64,000 nt of DNA. Source: D2472 sp964275585 (GTDB lineage Bacteria; Pseudomonadota; Gammaproteobacteria; Magnimaribacterales; D2472). Position numbers and translations under genes: made by a program. Shown here one piece after another: positions 44,422 to 53,154 of this stretch (positions are counted from its first letter, which is position 1; every line of letters begins with the position of its first letter). Location of the stretch: positions 62,001 through 126,000 of the forward strand of contig CAXYCJ010000006.1 in the NCBI GenBank assembly GCA_964275585.1. The letters are read 5' to 3'. Below the pieces are notes generated by a model that was not told where the DNA came from, did not search any database, and saw only the letters and a program-made list of their open reading frames with translations.

Positions 44422-45482
44422 ATACTGAATTAGAGCTATGTTTAAAACATTTAAAGGCTCTAATTGCTTGCGATACATCAAATCCACCTAGAAAGATTGA
44501 AGATTCTGGGTTAATTACTTATTTACATTCTCTAGATTTTATAAACCCGCATATTACTGATTTAGGTGAGGGCTCTTTTAATATATTACTTACCAAGGGA
44601 TCACCTAAATATCTCTTTAATGTACATCTTGATACTGTTCCAGCAGGAGAGGGCTGGAATTATAAGCCATACGATCTAACCATTGAGAGCGGCAAGGCTT
44701 TTGGACTGGGTGCTTGTGATATTAAAGGTGCAGCTGCATGCCTATTAACTTTAATTGAGCAAGGGCTTGAGAATTATGCAATTTTATTCTCAACTGATGA
44801 AGAGGCTGGTCAAAGCACTTGCATCAAAGAATTTATTAAAACTAAACCTAGCTTTGAGGGCATTATTGTTTCCGAGCCTACACAAAACTTAGCTGTAACC
44901 TGCCATCGAGGAATTTTTACCGGAACTCAGGAATTTTTTGGAATTGCTGGGCACAGCTCTAATAAAAGAGCTATGAGTGATAATGCCATTCATAAACTAG
45001 CTAATTGGTCTCAATCAGCCTTGTTAAATGCGCAGTCTCTTGACGGAGAGTCAATTGGACCATTGCAGGGGATAGCTTTTAACCTTGGTACAATTCAAGG
45101 AGGCGTGAAACCAAATATAATTGCAGATCATGCCCAGGTTAAATTTGGCTTTAGACCTTTGCCTGGTCAGTCAGTTGAAGATTTATTATCTAGCCTAGCA
45201 ATTGAATCAATTGAAAATAACTCTAAGTTTACACCTGGCTTTATTGCTCCTTCTTTACCAGCTACTGGAGATACAAGCCTGTTGGAGGCATTCGCAACAA
45301 AATTATGCTTAGATTTATCACCGCCAGTTAATTTTTGGACTGAAGCTGCCTTGTTCAGCGAAGCAGGTTATTTAGCTATTGTTTTTGGTCCAGGTAATAT
45401 AGCCAATGCCCATCAACCCAATGAATTCGTAGAACTCGATCAGCTCATTCAAGCGCTTAGTATTTACAAGGAGATAGCTTGA
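44418..45482 (+). CDS. argE': M20 deacetylase, probably N-acetylcitrulline deacetylase
   Basis: 354 residues of the zinc M20/ArgE/DapE family. Metal and catalytic groups: His and Asp in FNVHLDTVPAG, Asp in GACDIKGAAACL, Glu-Glu in FSTDEEAGQST, and a C-terminal segment GPGNIANAHQPNEFVEL with the last metal His. In the Xanthomonas-type pathway the enzyme removes the acetyl group from N-acetylcitrulline to give citrulline for ArgG. The position between argG and argAB supports this. Activity on N-acetylornithine cannot be excluded. ATGA overlap with argG. Confidence 0.87.
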   Translation: MNTELELCLKHLKALIACDTSNPPRKIEDSGLITYLHSLDFINPHITDLGEGSFNILLTKGSPKYLFNVHLDTVPAGEGWNYKPYDLTIESGKAFGLGACDIKGAAACLLTLIEQGLENYAILFSTDEEAGQSTCIKEFIKTKPSFEGIIVSEPTQNLAVTCHRGIFTGTQEFFGIAGHSSNKRAMSDNAIHKLANWSQSALLNAQSLDGESIGPLQGIAFNLGTIQGGVKPNIIADHAQVKFGFRPLPGQSVEDLLSSLAIESIENNSKFTPGFIAPSLPATGDTSLLEAFATKLCLDLSPPVNFWTEAALFSEAGYLAIVFGPGNIANAHQPNEFVELDQLIQALSIYKEIA

Positions 45483-46792
45483 TGAGCAATCCCACAAATC
45501 AATTTATCAAAGACACAATTTTAAAATTACTGGGAGCCATTGGTTCGGAAAAAGAAATTAATAAATATATTGAAAAGTTTTCTTCACCTGACCAGCGCTT
45601 TGCTGTGATCAAGGTTGGTGGATCAGTTATACAAGATGATTTGGAGAACCTGATTGCTTCTTTGGTGTTTTTGGATCAAGTAGGTCTCAAGCCAGTAATA
45701 CTGCACGGAGCTGGACCGATGATCTCAGAAGCCCTGGAGAAAGATGGCATTGAATTTTCATTTGTAGATGGCCAAAGAGTTACCTCTGATGAAGTAAGAA
45801 ATGTTGCTATAGAAGTCTTTCATTCAACAAATCAAACCATTGTTGATGCTTTAGAATCTCAGGGCGCAAAAGCTCAAGGATTGGTCTCAGATGTTTTTCA
45901 ATGCAATAAAGCCAAACCTGAGCTAGGGTTAGTTGGTGAAATTAATGCTGTGAATGTAGAACGCGTAAACAGTATTCTTGAATCAGACATAATTCCTGTC
46001 ATAGCACCCATGGGTTATGAAGGTGAAGAGATTTTAAATATCAATGCTGATATAGCCACTGTTGAGCTTGTGAAGGCAATTAATCCTTATAAGGTAATTT
46101 TCTTATCGGAAACAGGCGGAATTTTTAATGAAACAGATCAACTCATTGAAACAATTAACCTAGTTTTAGAGTATGAAGACTTAATGCAACAAGAATGGTT
46201 GCATTCAGGAATGAAACTAAAGCTAGAGCAAATAAAAATTCTATTGGATCATCTTCCTAAGACATCTTCTGTTTCTATTGCTCAACCCATTAACCTCCCA
46301 AAAGAACTATTTACAGACTCTGGATCAGGAACCCTTGTAAAGCATGGGTACAGCATTAATAAGCATTCATTGCCAGATCAAGATATAGAAGATCAATTCA
46401 AGGTAATAATTGAGTCCTCATTTAATGGCTCTTTAATAGAAAATTTTTTTGATCAATCAGATGATTTAAGTATTTTTATGACCTCATGTAAAAGAGCAAC
46501 AATTGCAATTTCTACAGCATTTGTCGTACCTTACATGGACAAGTTTGGTGTTATCCCCGAAGCTAAAGGCGAGGGCTTGGGAGCTGGTATCTGGCACGAG
46601 ATGCGCAAAGCTTATCCTCAAGTTTTTTGGCGATCACGGGCTAATAACCCAATCAATAAATTTTATACCTCAATTTGTGAAGGTTGCCAAAAACAAGATG
46701 AATGGCATATCTTTTGGATTGGCATTTCTGATTATGGGGTTTTAAAAGATTGCATTGAATATGCTTTAGCTAAACCCAAGAGTGTGACCTAG
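45482..46792 (+). CDS. argAB: Bifunctional N-acetylglutamate synthase/kinase
   Basis: 436 residues. Residues ~1-280 form the amino-acid kinase domain: RFAVIKVGGSVIQDD, LHGAGPMISEAL and NINADIATVELVKAINP. From ~residue 300 a GNAT-like synthase domain follows (FDQSDDLSIFMTSCKRATIA, PEAKGEGLGAGIWHEMRK, FWRSRANNPINKFYTSICEG). This kinase-synthase fusion is the form found in Xanthomonas and in mitochondria. It makes N-acetylglutamate and phosphorylates it, the first two steps. I use ATG 45482; TTG 45479 one codon earlier is also in frame. Confidence 0.92.
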   Translation: MSNPTNQFIKDTILKLLGAIGSEKEINKYIEKFSSPDQRFAVIKVGGSVIQDDLENLIASLVFLDQVGLKPVILHGAGPMISEALEKDGIEFSFVDGQRVTSDEVRNVAIEVFHSTNQTIVDALESQGAKAQGLVSDVFQCNKAKPELGLVGEINAVNVERVNSILESDIIPVIAPMGYEGEEILNINADIATVELVKAINPYKVIFLSETGGIFNETDQLIETINLVLEYEDLMQQEWLHSGMKLKLEQIKILLDHLPKTSSVSIAQPINLPKELFTDSGSGTLVKHGYSINKHSLPDQDIEDQFKVIIESSFNGSLIENFFDQSDDLSIFMTSCKRATIAISTAFVVPYMDKFGVIPEAKGEGLGAGIWHEMRKAYPQVFWRSRANNPINKFYTSICEGCQKQDEWHIFWIGISDYGVLKDCIEYALAKPKSVT

Positions 46793-47731
46793 ATGAAAAT
46801 TAAAAATATAGGCTTAATTGGCGGAAGAGGGTATGTGGGTCAGGAGATTTTAGCTTTGCTTTCTGAGCACCAATCCATTGAAGTAACCTCAGTTTTTTCT
46901 TCCAGCATGAAAGGTGAGTTAGTTAGTGGCTATCCAAAAAACCCTTCTCTGAAATATTCAGATATCAACATTGATAATTTAAATTTAACCAATGAGGATG
47001 CATTTATTCTTGCCCTTCCTGACGGCCAGGCACAACCTTATGTTGATGTCATCATTAAGCATAACCCTAATGCATTTATCATTGATTTAAGCTCAGATCA
47101 TCGTTTTGATAGTAATTGGCAGTACAGAGTCCCAGAAATCTTTGATCCCATAAATTCTCGTTTAATAAGCAATCCTGGCTGCTATTCAACTGCTATGCAA
47201 TTTATGCTTTTTCCTCTGGCTAACTTACTTGAAGGATATGTCAACTTCTTTGGAATTTCTGGTTATAGCGGAGCCGGAGCCTCACCTAATCCCCGAAATA
47301 ACACTAAACTTTTAAAAGAAAATATTCTTGCATATTCTCTTGTTGGTCATAAGCATGAAGAAGAAGTTAAGAAATACTCTTACCCTGCTATATTTTTCTC
47401 CCCTCATGTTGCAGAATTCTTTCGAGGAATATTAATTACAGGAAATTTCTCACTCGTAGACTCAACTTCTCCTGAAATAATAATCAAACGATTTAGAGAC
47501 TTCTATAAAGACCATAAATTGATTTATATTCAAGATGAAGCCCCTCATTTGCAGCAAGTTCGAGGAACTTCAAATGTTATTATTGGTGGCTTTGAGGTTA
47601 ATCCAGAGACCAATAGACTGACTTTTTGCTGCGTAATTGATAACCTGCTAAAAGGGGCAGCAACTCAAGCGATACAAAATCTAAATAGTGCATTTGGATG
47701 GAATGACAATCTAGGAATTATTATAGAATGA
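46793..47731 (+). CDS. argC: N-acetyl-gamma-glutamyl-phosphate reductase
   Basis: 312 residues. NADP-binding GLIGGRGYVGQEIL, active-site Cys130 in SNPGCYST, and the family segments SGYSGAGASPNPRNNTKLL and GHKHEEEVKKY. It reduces the kinase product to N-acetylglutamate semialdehyde. Its ATG follows the argAB stop directly (TAGATG), and it overlaps argH by 4 nt. The aminotransferase ArgD is not present in the window and must lie elsewhere. Confidence 0.94.
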   Translation: MKIKNIGLIGGRGYVGQEILALLSEHQSIEVTSVFSSSMKGELVSGYPKNPSLKYSDINIDNLNLTNEDAFILALPDGQAQPYVDVIIKHNPNAFIIDLSSDHRFDSNWQYRVPEIFDPINSRLISNPGCYSTAMQFMLFPLANLLEGYVNFFGISGYSGAGASPNPRNNTKLLKENILAYSLVGHKHEEEVKKYSYPAIFFSPHVAEFFRGILITGNFSLVDSTSPEIIIKRFRDFYKDHKLIYIQDEAPHLQQVRGTSNVIIGGFEVNPETNRLTFCCVIDNLLKGAATQAIQNLNSAFGWNDNLGIIIE

Positions 47732-49014
47732 AAATTTGGAATAAAAATACGAAAACCAACAACTCTGCCATTGATACATTTTTATCTGGAGAGGATATTA
47801 TTCTAGATCAAGAGCTTTTTCTCTATGACATTGAAGCCTCCATAGCACACGCTGAGGAACTCAAGGCAATAGATATTCTTAGCGCTACTGAATTTAAAAA
47901 AATGGTCTCAGCCTTAAAAAAACTTGCGAAACTATTTCTAAACAAAAAATTTAAGCTAACAAAAAAATATGAAGATTGTCACTCAGCAATAGAAGATCAT
48001 TTAATTAAAGAATTAGGGGATTTGGGTAAAAAAATTCATACCGGTAGAAGCCGCAATGACCAAGTATTAGTTGCTATGCGTCTATATGCCAGGGATCATC
48101 TTGATAACATTCAAACATTAAATCTCAAGATTGCTAAATCTTTTCTTGATAAGGCATCTAAATATTCCTCAGATGTTATGCCGGGTTACACTCATTTGCA
48201 AAGAGCCATGCCATCAACTTGGGGCTTATGGTTTGGAGCTTTTGCAGAATCCTTTATGGACAATGCTGAATTGCTTTCTAACACCCAGTCTTGGATAAAT
48301 TTAAATCCATTGGGTACGGCAGCTGGTTATGGAGTTAACTTACCTATCAAGAGAGACATAAGTACAAAAAAATTACAATTTAAAAGAAAACAGCTCAATA
48401 GTCTTTACGTTCAAAACAGCAGAGGAAAATTTGAATTAGAGCTTTTAGGTGCTCTCAAACAACCTATGTTGGATTTAAGAAAATTTTCTTGGGACGTTAG
48501 TATCTTTATGACGCAGGAATTTAATCTTTTGACTATGAGCTCTCAATACTTAACAGGTTCATCTATGATGCCCAACAAATCAAACCCAGATGTCATTGAG
48601 CTTATGCGTTCAAGTTACTCCATAGTTGCAGGCCACTACTCAGAGTTAGAAAATCTAATCTCATTGCCAAGTGGATATCATAGAGATTTGCAGCTAACTA
48701 AGCGCTCATTGATCCACTCACTTAATTCTGTTACCCAATCCCTGGCATTACTGCCTGATTTAATTAATTCCATAAAAATTAATAAATTACAATCCAAAGC
48801 TTTTATTGATGAGAATATGAAGATGACAGATCAGGCTTATGACTTAGTTCAATCCGGCATGCCCTTCAGAGATGCTTATATGATGGTCAAGGATAATCAA
48901 GATATGGATGCAAGTCCTGTGAAGAAATCAAAAAATCTGGCCTCAGCCGGCTCACCGTTTAATTTAGAACTCAATCTATTGACATCAAGATTAAAAAAAC
49001 TATTAAAGCCTTAG
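47728..49014 (+). CDS. argH: Argininosuccinate lyase
   Basis: 428 residues, slightly short for the family. Signature motif GSSMMPNKSNPDVIELMRS carries the catalytic Ser and Lys, and HTGRSRNDQVLVAMRLY and GYTHLQRAMPSTWGLW supply the other superfamily blocks. It cleaves argininosuccinate into arginine and fumarate, ending the pathway. The C-terminal part is Lys-rich. Last gene of the operon; no intrinsic terminator is visible after it. Confidence 0.94.
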   Translation: MKIWNKNTKTNNSAIDTFLSGEDIILDQELFLYDIEASIAHAEELKAIDILSATEFKKMVSALKKLAKLFLNKKFKLTKKYEDCHSAIEDHLIKELGDLGKKIHTGRSRNDQVLVAMRLYARDHLDNIQTLNLKIAKSFLDKASKYSSDVMPGYTHLQRAMPSTWGLWFGAFAESFMDNAELLSNTQSWINLNPLGTAAGYGVNLPIKRDISTKKLQFKRKQLNSLYVQNSRGKFELELLGALKQPMLDLRKFSWDVSIFMTQEFNLLTMSSQYLTGSSMMPNKSNPDVIELMRSSYSIVAGHYSELENLISLPSGYHRDLQLTKRSLIHSLNSVTQSLALLPDLINSIKINKLQSKAFIDENMKMTDQAYDLVQSGMPFRDAYMMVKDNQDMDASPVKKSKNLASAGSPFNLELNLLTSRLKKLLKP

Positions 49015-49059
49015 CTTGCTTTTGCTTTTCATTTTTTAATATGAGAGTATTAAGGGAGA

Positions 49060-49188
49060 ATGAATAGGGCTATCAGAATTCAAAAATCTGAAGCAGCTAG
49101 GAATAAACGTCATGCAAAACGTGATTTAGCTTCTAAAAAACTTCTTAATGAGTATGCTCGATTAAGAAAGTTAAAAAAAAGCAAGTAA
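49060..49188 (+). CDS. Very basic 42-residue protein
   Basis: MNRAIRIQKSEAARNKRHAK, then RDLASKKLLNEYARLRKLKK and SK, all helical in character with roughly one-third Lys/Arg. A very good ribosome-binding site (GGGAG) precedes ATG 49060. Size and charge suggest a ribosome- or nucleic-acid-associated protein, but I recognise no family. The downstream frame starts within its 3' region. Confidence 0.7.
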   Translation: MNRAIRIQKSEAARNKRHAKRDLASKKLLNEYARLRKLKKSK

Positions 49189-49247
49189 CTGGCAGCTTCG
49201 TAAAATTATATGCATTCCTTAGTGCAGGGCTATTTTTTAACTTAAAT

Positions 49248-49688
49248 ATGCTTGCAAATCAGCCTCTTGAACCTTTTAATACCTCTATGACTGAAACAAA
49301 AAAATTTTTAGAAAAATGGTATAAAGCCTATAGATCTGATGATCCTAAATTTCTCGATGAAATATTAGATGAGTTCGTTATCTTCTCTTCGCCCATTGTC
49401 TTTAAGCCTATAGAAGGCAAAGAAATGACAAAGCTCTATTTAATGGGTGCTGGCAAAACTTTTAACATGGATAAGTTTGCATATGTGCGCGAGGTAATTG
49501 ATGGCTTGGATGTTATCTTGGAGTTTGAAACATACATAGATAATATTTCAGTCAATGGAGTTGATATGATTCGATGGAACACTGAAGGCAAGATTATTGA
49601 TTTTAAAGTCATGGTCAGACCCTTACAAGCTATAAATAAGCTCCAAATAAAAATGTCGGAGTCTTTAGACAGCCTTCAGAAAAAGTAG
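49248..49688 (+). CDS. NTF2-like protein, possibly exported
   Basis: 146 residues from the first ATG, with the NTF2/SnoaL-like pattern KKFLEKWYKAYRSDDPKFLD followed by EFVIFSSPIVFKPIEGKEM. The frame stays open upstream to 49152 and encodes a hydrophobic signal-like run (VKLYAFLSAGLFFNLNMLAN) before this Met, but no ATG, GTG or TTG occurs there; an ATT at 49161 is the only near-start. So the true N-terminus is uncertain and the ATG here may be too late. Function unknown. Confidence 0.65.
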   Translation: MLANQPLEPFNTSMTETKKFLEKWYKAYRSDDPKFLDEILDEFVIFSSPIVFKPIEGKEMTKLYLMGAGKTFNMDKFAYVREVIDGLDVILEFETYIDNISVNGVDMIRWNTEGKIIDFKVMVRPLQAINKLQIKMSESLDSLQKK

Positions 49689-49735
49689 CTAAAATCTATT
49701 AACCCGATCAGAAAGTTTTAAACAAGGAGGTCAAA

Positions 49736-50158
49736 ATGCCAGATATCAACCAAACAGGCAGTTGCTTATGCGGCAACATCCAATACAATTTTAATCAATC
49801 CAAAGCTCTCTCAGCCCATCATTGCCATTGCATAGACTGTCAAAAATCTACTGGCAGTGGTAAAGCTACTATAGTAATAATTCCTGAAGATGAATTATCC
49901 ATAACCGGAAATCTAAAATTTTATTCTGTCACCGGCTCACAGGGCTCTCAAATTAATCGAGGCTTTTGTCAAAACTGTGGCTCACCTGTGATTAGTTTTA
50001 TGAAAGAAAACCCAGGCATGAAGTTTATAAAAGCAGGCACTTTGAACGATTCATCGTGGCTAACTATTGCCTCTAACTTCTGGAGTTCAACTGCTAATAA
50101 CTGGTCTCCAATCCAAGACGAGGTTGAGACTTTTACCCACAATCCAGATTTAGGATAA
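49736..50158 (+). CDS. GFA/glutathione-dependent formaldehyde-activating-like protein
   Basis: 140 residues with a strong AAGGAGG ribosome-binding site. GFA zinc-site cysteines: GSCLCGNIQY, HHCHCIDCQKSTGSG and FCQNCGSPVISF. Proteins of this fold bind zinc and some bind S-hydroxymethylglutathione; the actual reaction of most members, including this one, is not known. Cytoplasmic. Single gene. Confidence 0.92.
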   Translation: MPDINQTGSCLCGNIQYNFNQSKALSAHHCHCIDCQKSTGSGKATIVIIPEDELSITGNLKFYSVTGSQGSQINRGFCQNCGSPVISFMKENPGMKFIKAGTLNDSSWLTIASNFWSSTANNWSPIQDEVETFTHNPDLG

Positions 50159-50228
50159 AGCACTTAATATTTCCTTGAGTTGATCATGTCTTAGATGTAT
50201 ATTGGCTCTTCAAAAATTTATAATTCAA

Positions 50229-50510
50229 ATGAAAAACTTACTTTTTCCAATACTATTTCTTGCTATAACAACAGGATGTGCCTCAAATCCTGAGCAGTTG
50301 TCTGATCAAGTTCAATCTAATGAAGAAGAAAGCGAAAAGATTTGCAGGTATGAAAAAGTTGTAGGAACAAGAATACCTGAAAGGTTTTGTTATACGAAAG
50401 AAGAATTAGAGCGGTTAGAAGAAGCCAGTCAAAAAATGCTTGAAAAAGAGCAACGCATGGGAGAGAGAAGGCAAACCCAAGAAACTTTGGGCAACTCGAA
50501 TCCTGGGTAA
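50229..50510 (+). CDS. Small lipoprotein with a C...RIPxRxC motif
   Basis: 93 residues from ATG 50229; an upstream TTG at 50202 would add nine residues to a leader that already has a proper charged start. Signal MKNLLFPILFLAITTGC ends in a lipobox with Cys17. The mature part holds ICRYEKVVGTRIPERFCYTK, a pattern common in proteobacterial small exported proteins, then a charged helical tail rich in Glu and Gln. Function unknown. Confidence 0.75.
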   Translation: MKNLLFPILFLAITTGCASNPEQLSDQVQSNEEESEKICRYEKVVGTRIPERFCYTKEELERLEEASQKMLEKEQRMGERRQTQETLGNSNPG

Positions 50511-50556
50511 AGAAGCTAACGATTTTCATCTATATTAGCTTTGATTGTTTATAAAG

Positions 50557-52281
50557 TCAGTTGGCCACAGGATGCAAAGGATAGCTCATCCCCTTCACTA
50601 CTGTTCCAATAACTGTAATGTCTTTAATGTCAGTAATTGGTACCGTTAAAGGATTTTTTTGAAGAATAGTAAAATTTGCATATTTACCTATTTCAATAGA
50701 CCCATACATTTTCTCTAATCGTAGAACGTAAGCTGAATTTATTGTGACACCCTTCAATGCTTCTAGGGCCGAGATTCTTTGTTCAGGTCCAGCTACCTTA
50801 TTGGCAAAATTTGTTCTATTAACCGCTGAATGCATTAACTGTAGCGGAGAAGCTGGCGCCATTGGCATATCAGAATGAAGAGACACAACAATGTTCTCTC
50901 TAACCACGTCTCCTAATCTGACCATTTCCTGTGATCTCTCATAGCCCACCCCTTGGCGGCTATATAAATCTGATAATGCTGTTACATAATAGGGGTTTGC
51001 GCTAACAACAACACCCAAATCTTTCATCCTTTTGAGTTGATCTTTTGCGGAATAGCCAAAATGAACAACTGTCGTCCGATGATCTTGTCTAGGGTTATTA
51101 ATTAAGTTTTCTTCTAAATTGTTTAACAATCTATCCAATGCAGCATCTCCATTTTGATGAACATGAATTTGATAATTCGCATCCCAAAAAAGTTTAAATA
51201 GTTCCTTGTAGTTTTTGCTGTCCATTAACCAGGATCCCTGATGATTATCTATATAGCCCTCTCTCATCATCATATTTTGGGAGTACATAGCCCCATCTGT
51301 AAAAAGCTTTATGTGATTAGGTAAAAACTGAACTTTTCCTGCCCCCCAAGTGGTTTGTTCTTTGGCAGCATCAAGAATCTCACTTAAATCAAATTGCTCG
51401 GAAAGATTTAGCCCGCTCGGAAAAAAATATGACTCAAAGGGAGTATCTAAACTCCCCAGGGTATAGTTTTTTGCCATTTGAATTTCCTGGCTGTACATTG
51501 AACCTGGATTGCCAATGACAGTAATGCCATTGGCATGAATGTAATCTTTTGTTTTTTGAAGACCTAGTATTAATTTTTTAGGAGCTGCTAACACAGCCAT
51601 TAAATTAGGTAAAACAACAATAGCTCCTCTTTCGGAAAAATGGCCCTCTTCGAAATTTACTAAATGCTTTTCTTCCTCAAGATCTGGAAATGCATTGCGA
51701 CTAATTCCCAATAATTTCATCGCCGGTGTATTTAAAATAAATTCATGAAAAGATCGATGCACAACAATAATTGGTCTGATCATAGAAATATTATCTAAAT
51801 CATTTTTAGTTAAGCGGCCATGAAAATAATGATGAAACCCCCAAGAGACTAATGGTTGATCGCTTGGGTGGTTTGCCTCAACTTCACTTAGCCTATTCAA
51901 ATAATCTTTCCTATTTTTAACGCCCTTAGAGATTTTTTCCTGCAGGACCCAATCATCAATAGCAATAATCTCAGAATTCATTGTCACGGCAGCCAAAAAA
52001 GGGTGAATATGGTGCTCAATAAAACCAGGGACAATTACATGGTCCTGATAATCAAGAACAACATCCGCATCAGGATAGGATGTTGATAATATTTCTGCAG
52101 AACCAACATCAATAATTTTTGAGTTCTGCACTGCTACTGCCTCTACCTCATCATTTTTTGTATTGAGCGTAATTATCTGATTGGCAACATAAATCTTAAT
52201 TGCTTGCTCTTCCTCAGAGGCAATTAAAGGCGAGGTAAAAACAAAGATGAATATAAAAAGATATGAGTGTATTTTGCGCAT
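50557..52281 (-). CDS. Exported YtcJ-type amidohydrolase
   Basis: 574 residues. Signal peptide MRKIHSYLFIFIFVFTSPLIAS. Metal-site motif GFIEHHIHPF near residue 95, the later H of FQIHVHQNGDAALDRL, TVVHFGYSAKDQL, and SLHSDMPMAPASPLQ match the YtcJ/AepA group of amidohydrolase-superfamily metal enzymes. Substrates are amides or carbamate-like compounds in few characterised cases; here unknown. Periplasmic location is inferred from the signal. A related enzyme sits at 58738-60432. Convergent with the small lipoprotein gene. Confidence 0.9.
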   Translation of the reverse strand: MRKIHSYLFIFIFVFTSPLIASEEEQAIKIYVANQIITLNTKNDEVEAVAVQNSKIIDVGSAEILSTSYPDADVVLDYQDHVIVPGFIEHHIHPFLAAVTMNSEIIAIDDWVLQEKISKGVKNRKDYLNRLSEVEANHPSDQPLVSWGFHHYFHGRLTKNDLDNISMIRPIIVVHRSFHEFILNTPAMKLLGISRNAFPDLEEEKHLVNFEEGHFSERGAIVVLPNLMAVLAAPKKLILGLQKTKDYIHANGITVIGNPGSMYSQEIQMAKNYTLGSLDTPFESYFFPSGLNLSEQFDLSEILDAAKEQTTWGAGKVQFLPNHIKLFTDGAMYSQNMMMREGYIDNHQGSWLMDSKNYKELFKLFWDANYQIHVHQNGDAALDRLLNNLEENLINNPRQDHRTTVVHFGYSAKDQLKRMKDLGVVVSANPYYVTALSDLYSRQGVGYERSQEMVRLGDVVRENIVVSLHSDMPMAPASPLQLMHSAVNRTNFANKVAGPEQRISALEALKGVTINSAYVLRLEKMYGSIEIGKYANFTILQKNPLTVPITDIKDITVIGTVVKGMSYPLHPVAN

Positions 52282-52477
52282 ATTTTATTAAATCCTAATG
52301 AAAATAAATATCAAGCTTAAACAAAACTAGCCTACATAAAGATAGGAGATTTGTGCTTGAACGCTGCATCTCTTGGATGTATATTCATAATAGCAGGTAG
52401 ATAGTTGCTTAGAACTCTTCTGTCAGAGGAGAACTTCAAAAGTTTTCAAAGTTTTCAAATTGGGTAATACTGGTTAT

Positions 52478-52950
52478 ATGAAAACATTAATCCTCATCGC
52501 AGCCACCTTTTTCATAATCAATATCTATGCATTACCTCAATGTCCATCCGACACAGCTGCAAGATGGCATAACTGTTTTGGCACTTACACTTTTGCCAGT
52601 GGAAGCAAATACGTTGGCGAGTTAAAGATGGCAAGCGGCACGGACAAGGCACTTCCACTTTTCCCAGTGGAGACAAATACGTTGGGGAGTATAAAGATGG
52701 CAAGTACCACGGACAAGGCACTTTCACTGTTGCCAGTGGAGGCAAATACGTTGGCGAGTACCAAGATGGCAAGAGGCACGGACAAGGCCACGGACAAGGC
52801 ACTTACACTTCTAAGGGTGGGACTGAACAGACTGGATTTTTTTTGAATGGTTCATTTGTACCCTATCTCTGTGAAGAAATGGGGTTAACTCGAGGCACTG
52901 ATGCATATGGGCAGTGTGTTATTAAATTAATAGAAGAAGTAACTAAATGA
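52478..52950 (+). pseudogene. MORN-repeat secreted protein with a frameshift
   Basis: ATG 52478 starts a signal peptide (MKTLILIAATFFIINIYA) and then a MORN array. Frame 1 reaches GSKYVGE at 52621 and then loses register. The next frame reads KDGKRHGQGTFTFPSGDKYV, GEYKDGKYHGQGTFTVASG and so on, to a Cys-containing tail ending at TGA 52948-52950. The repeat unit is 69 bp (23 residues), seen three times. One missing A after GAGT (52622/52623), compared with GAGTATAAAGATGG in the next unit, explains the shift. A 12-nt tandem duplication also lies in the last repeat. Confidence 0.8.
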
Positions 52951-52969
52951 AACACACCCTTGCCTTAGT
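52946..52969 (+). repeat. 24-bp direct repeat, copy 1
   Basis: AATGAAACACACCCTTGCCT followed by TAGT, identical to 53669-53692. It starts at the MORN stop codon and includes a Met codon (MKHTLALV). Confidence 0.9.
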
Positions 52970-52974
52970 AGACA

Positions 52975-53130
52975 ATGTTAACTGCTCAAATTGCTCTGTT
53001 AGTTATGGTCATTATGGGAGTCATTAATGGTGGGACAATCTATGAGATTGGCACTTTTTATTTTGTATCATTTGCAGTCTTGTCTGCGATGCAAGTAGTA
53101 ATATCAAGTCTGTTGTTTAAGGAGTCCTAA
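52975..53130 (+). CDS. Small membrane protein (51 aa)
   Basis: Frame MLTAQIALLVMVIMGVINGG then TIYEIGTFYFVSFAVLSAMQ and VVISSLLFKES: two predicted helices with a short loop. No clear ribosome-binding site. It is in the accessory stretch between the MORN and nuclease genes; family unknown, and a chance frame is possible. Confidence 0.45.
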   Translation: MLTAQIALLVMVIMGVINGGTIYEIGTFYFVSFAVLSAMQVVISSLLFKES

Positions 53131-53154
53131 TTGATAGCAAAGATGGAAGAATGA

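Noticed and set aside
52620..52800. 69-bp spaced near-identical units that could suggest a CRISPR or satellite array
   Set aside because: The units translate to MORN repeats (GKYVGEYKDGKxHGQGTxT) and vary mostly by synonymous changes, so they are coding repeats.
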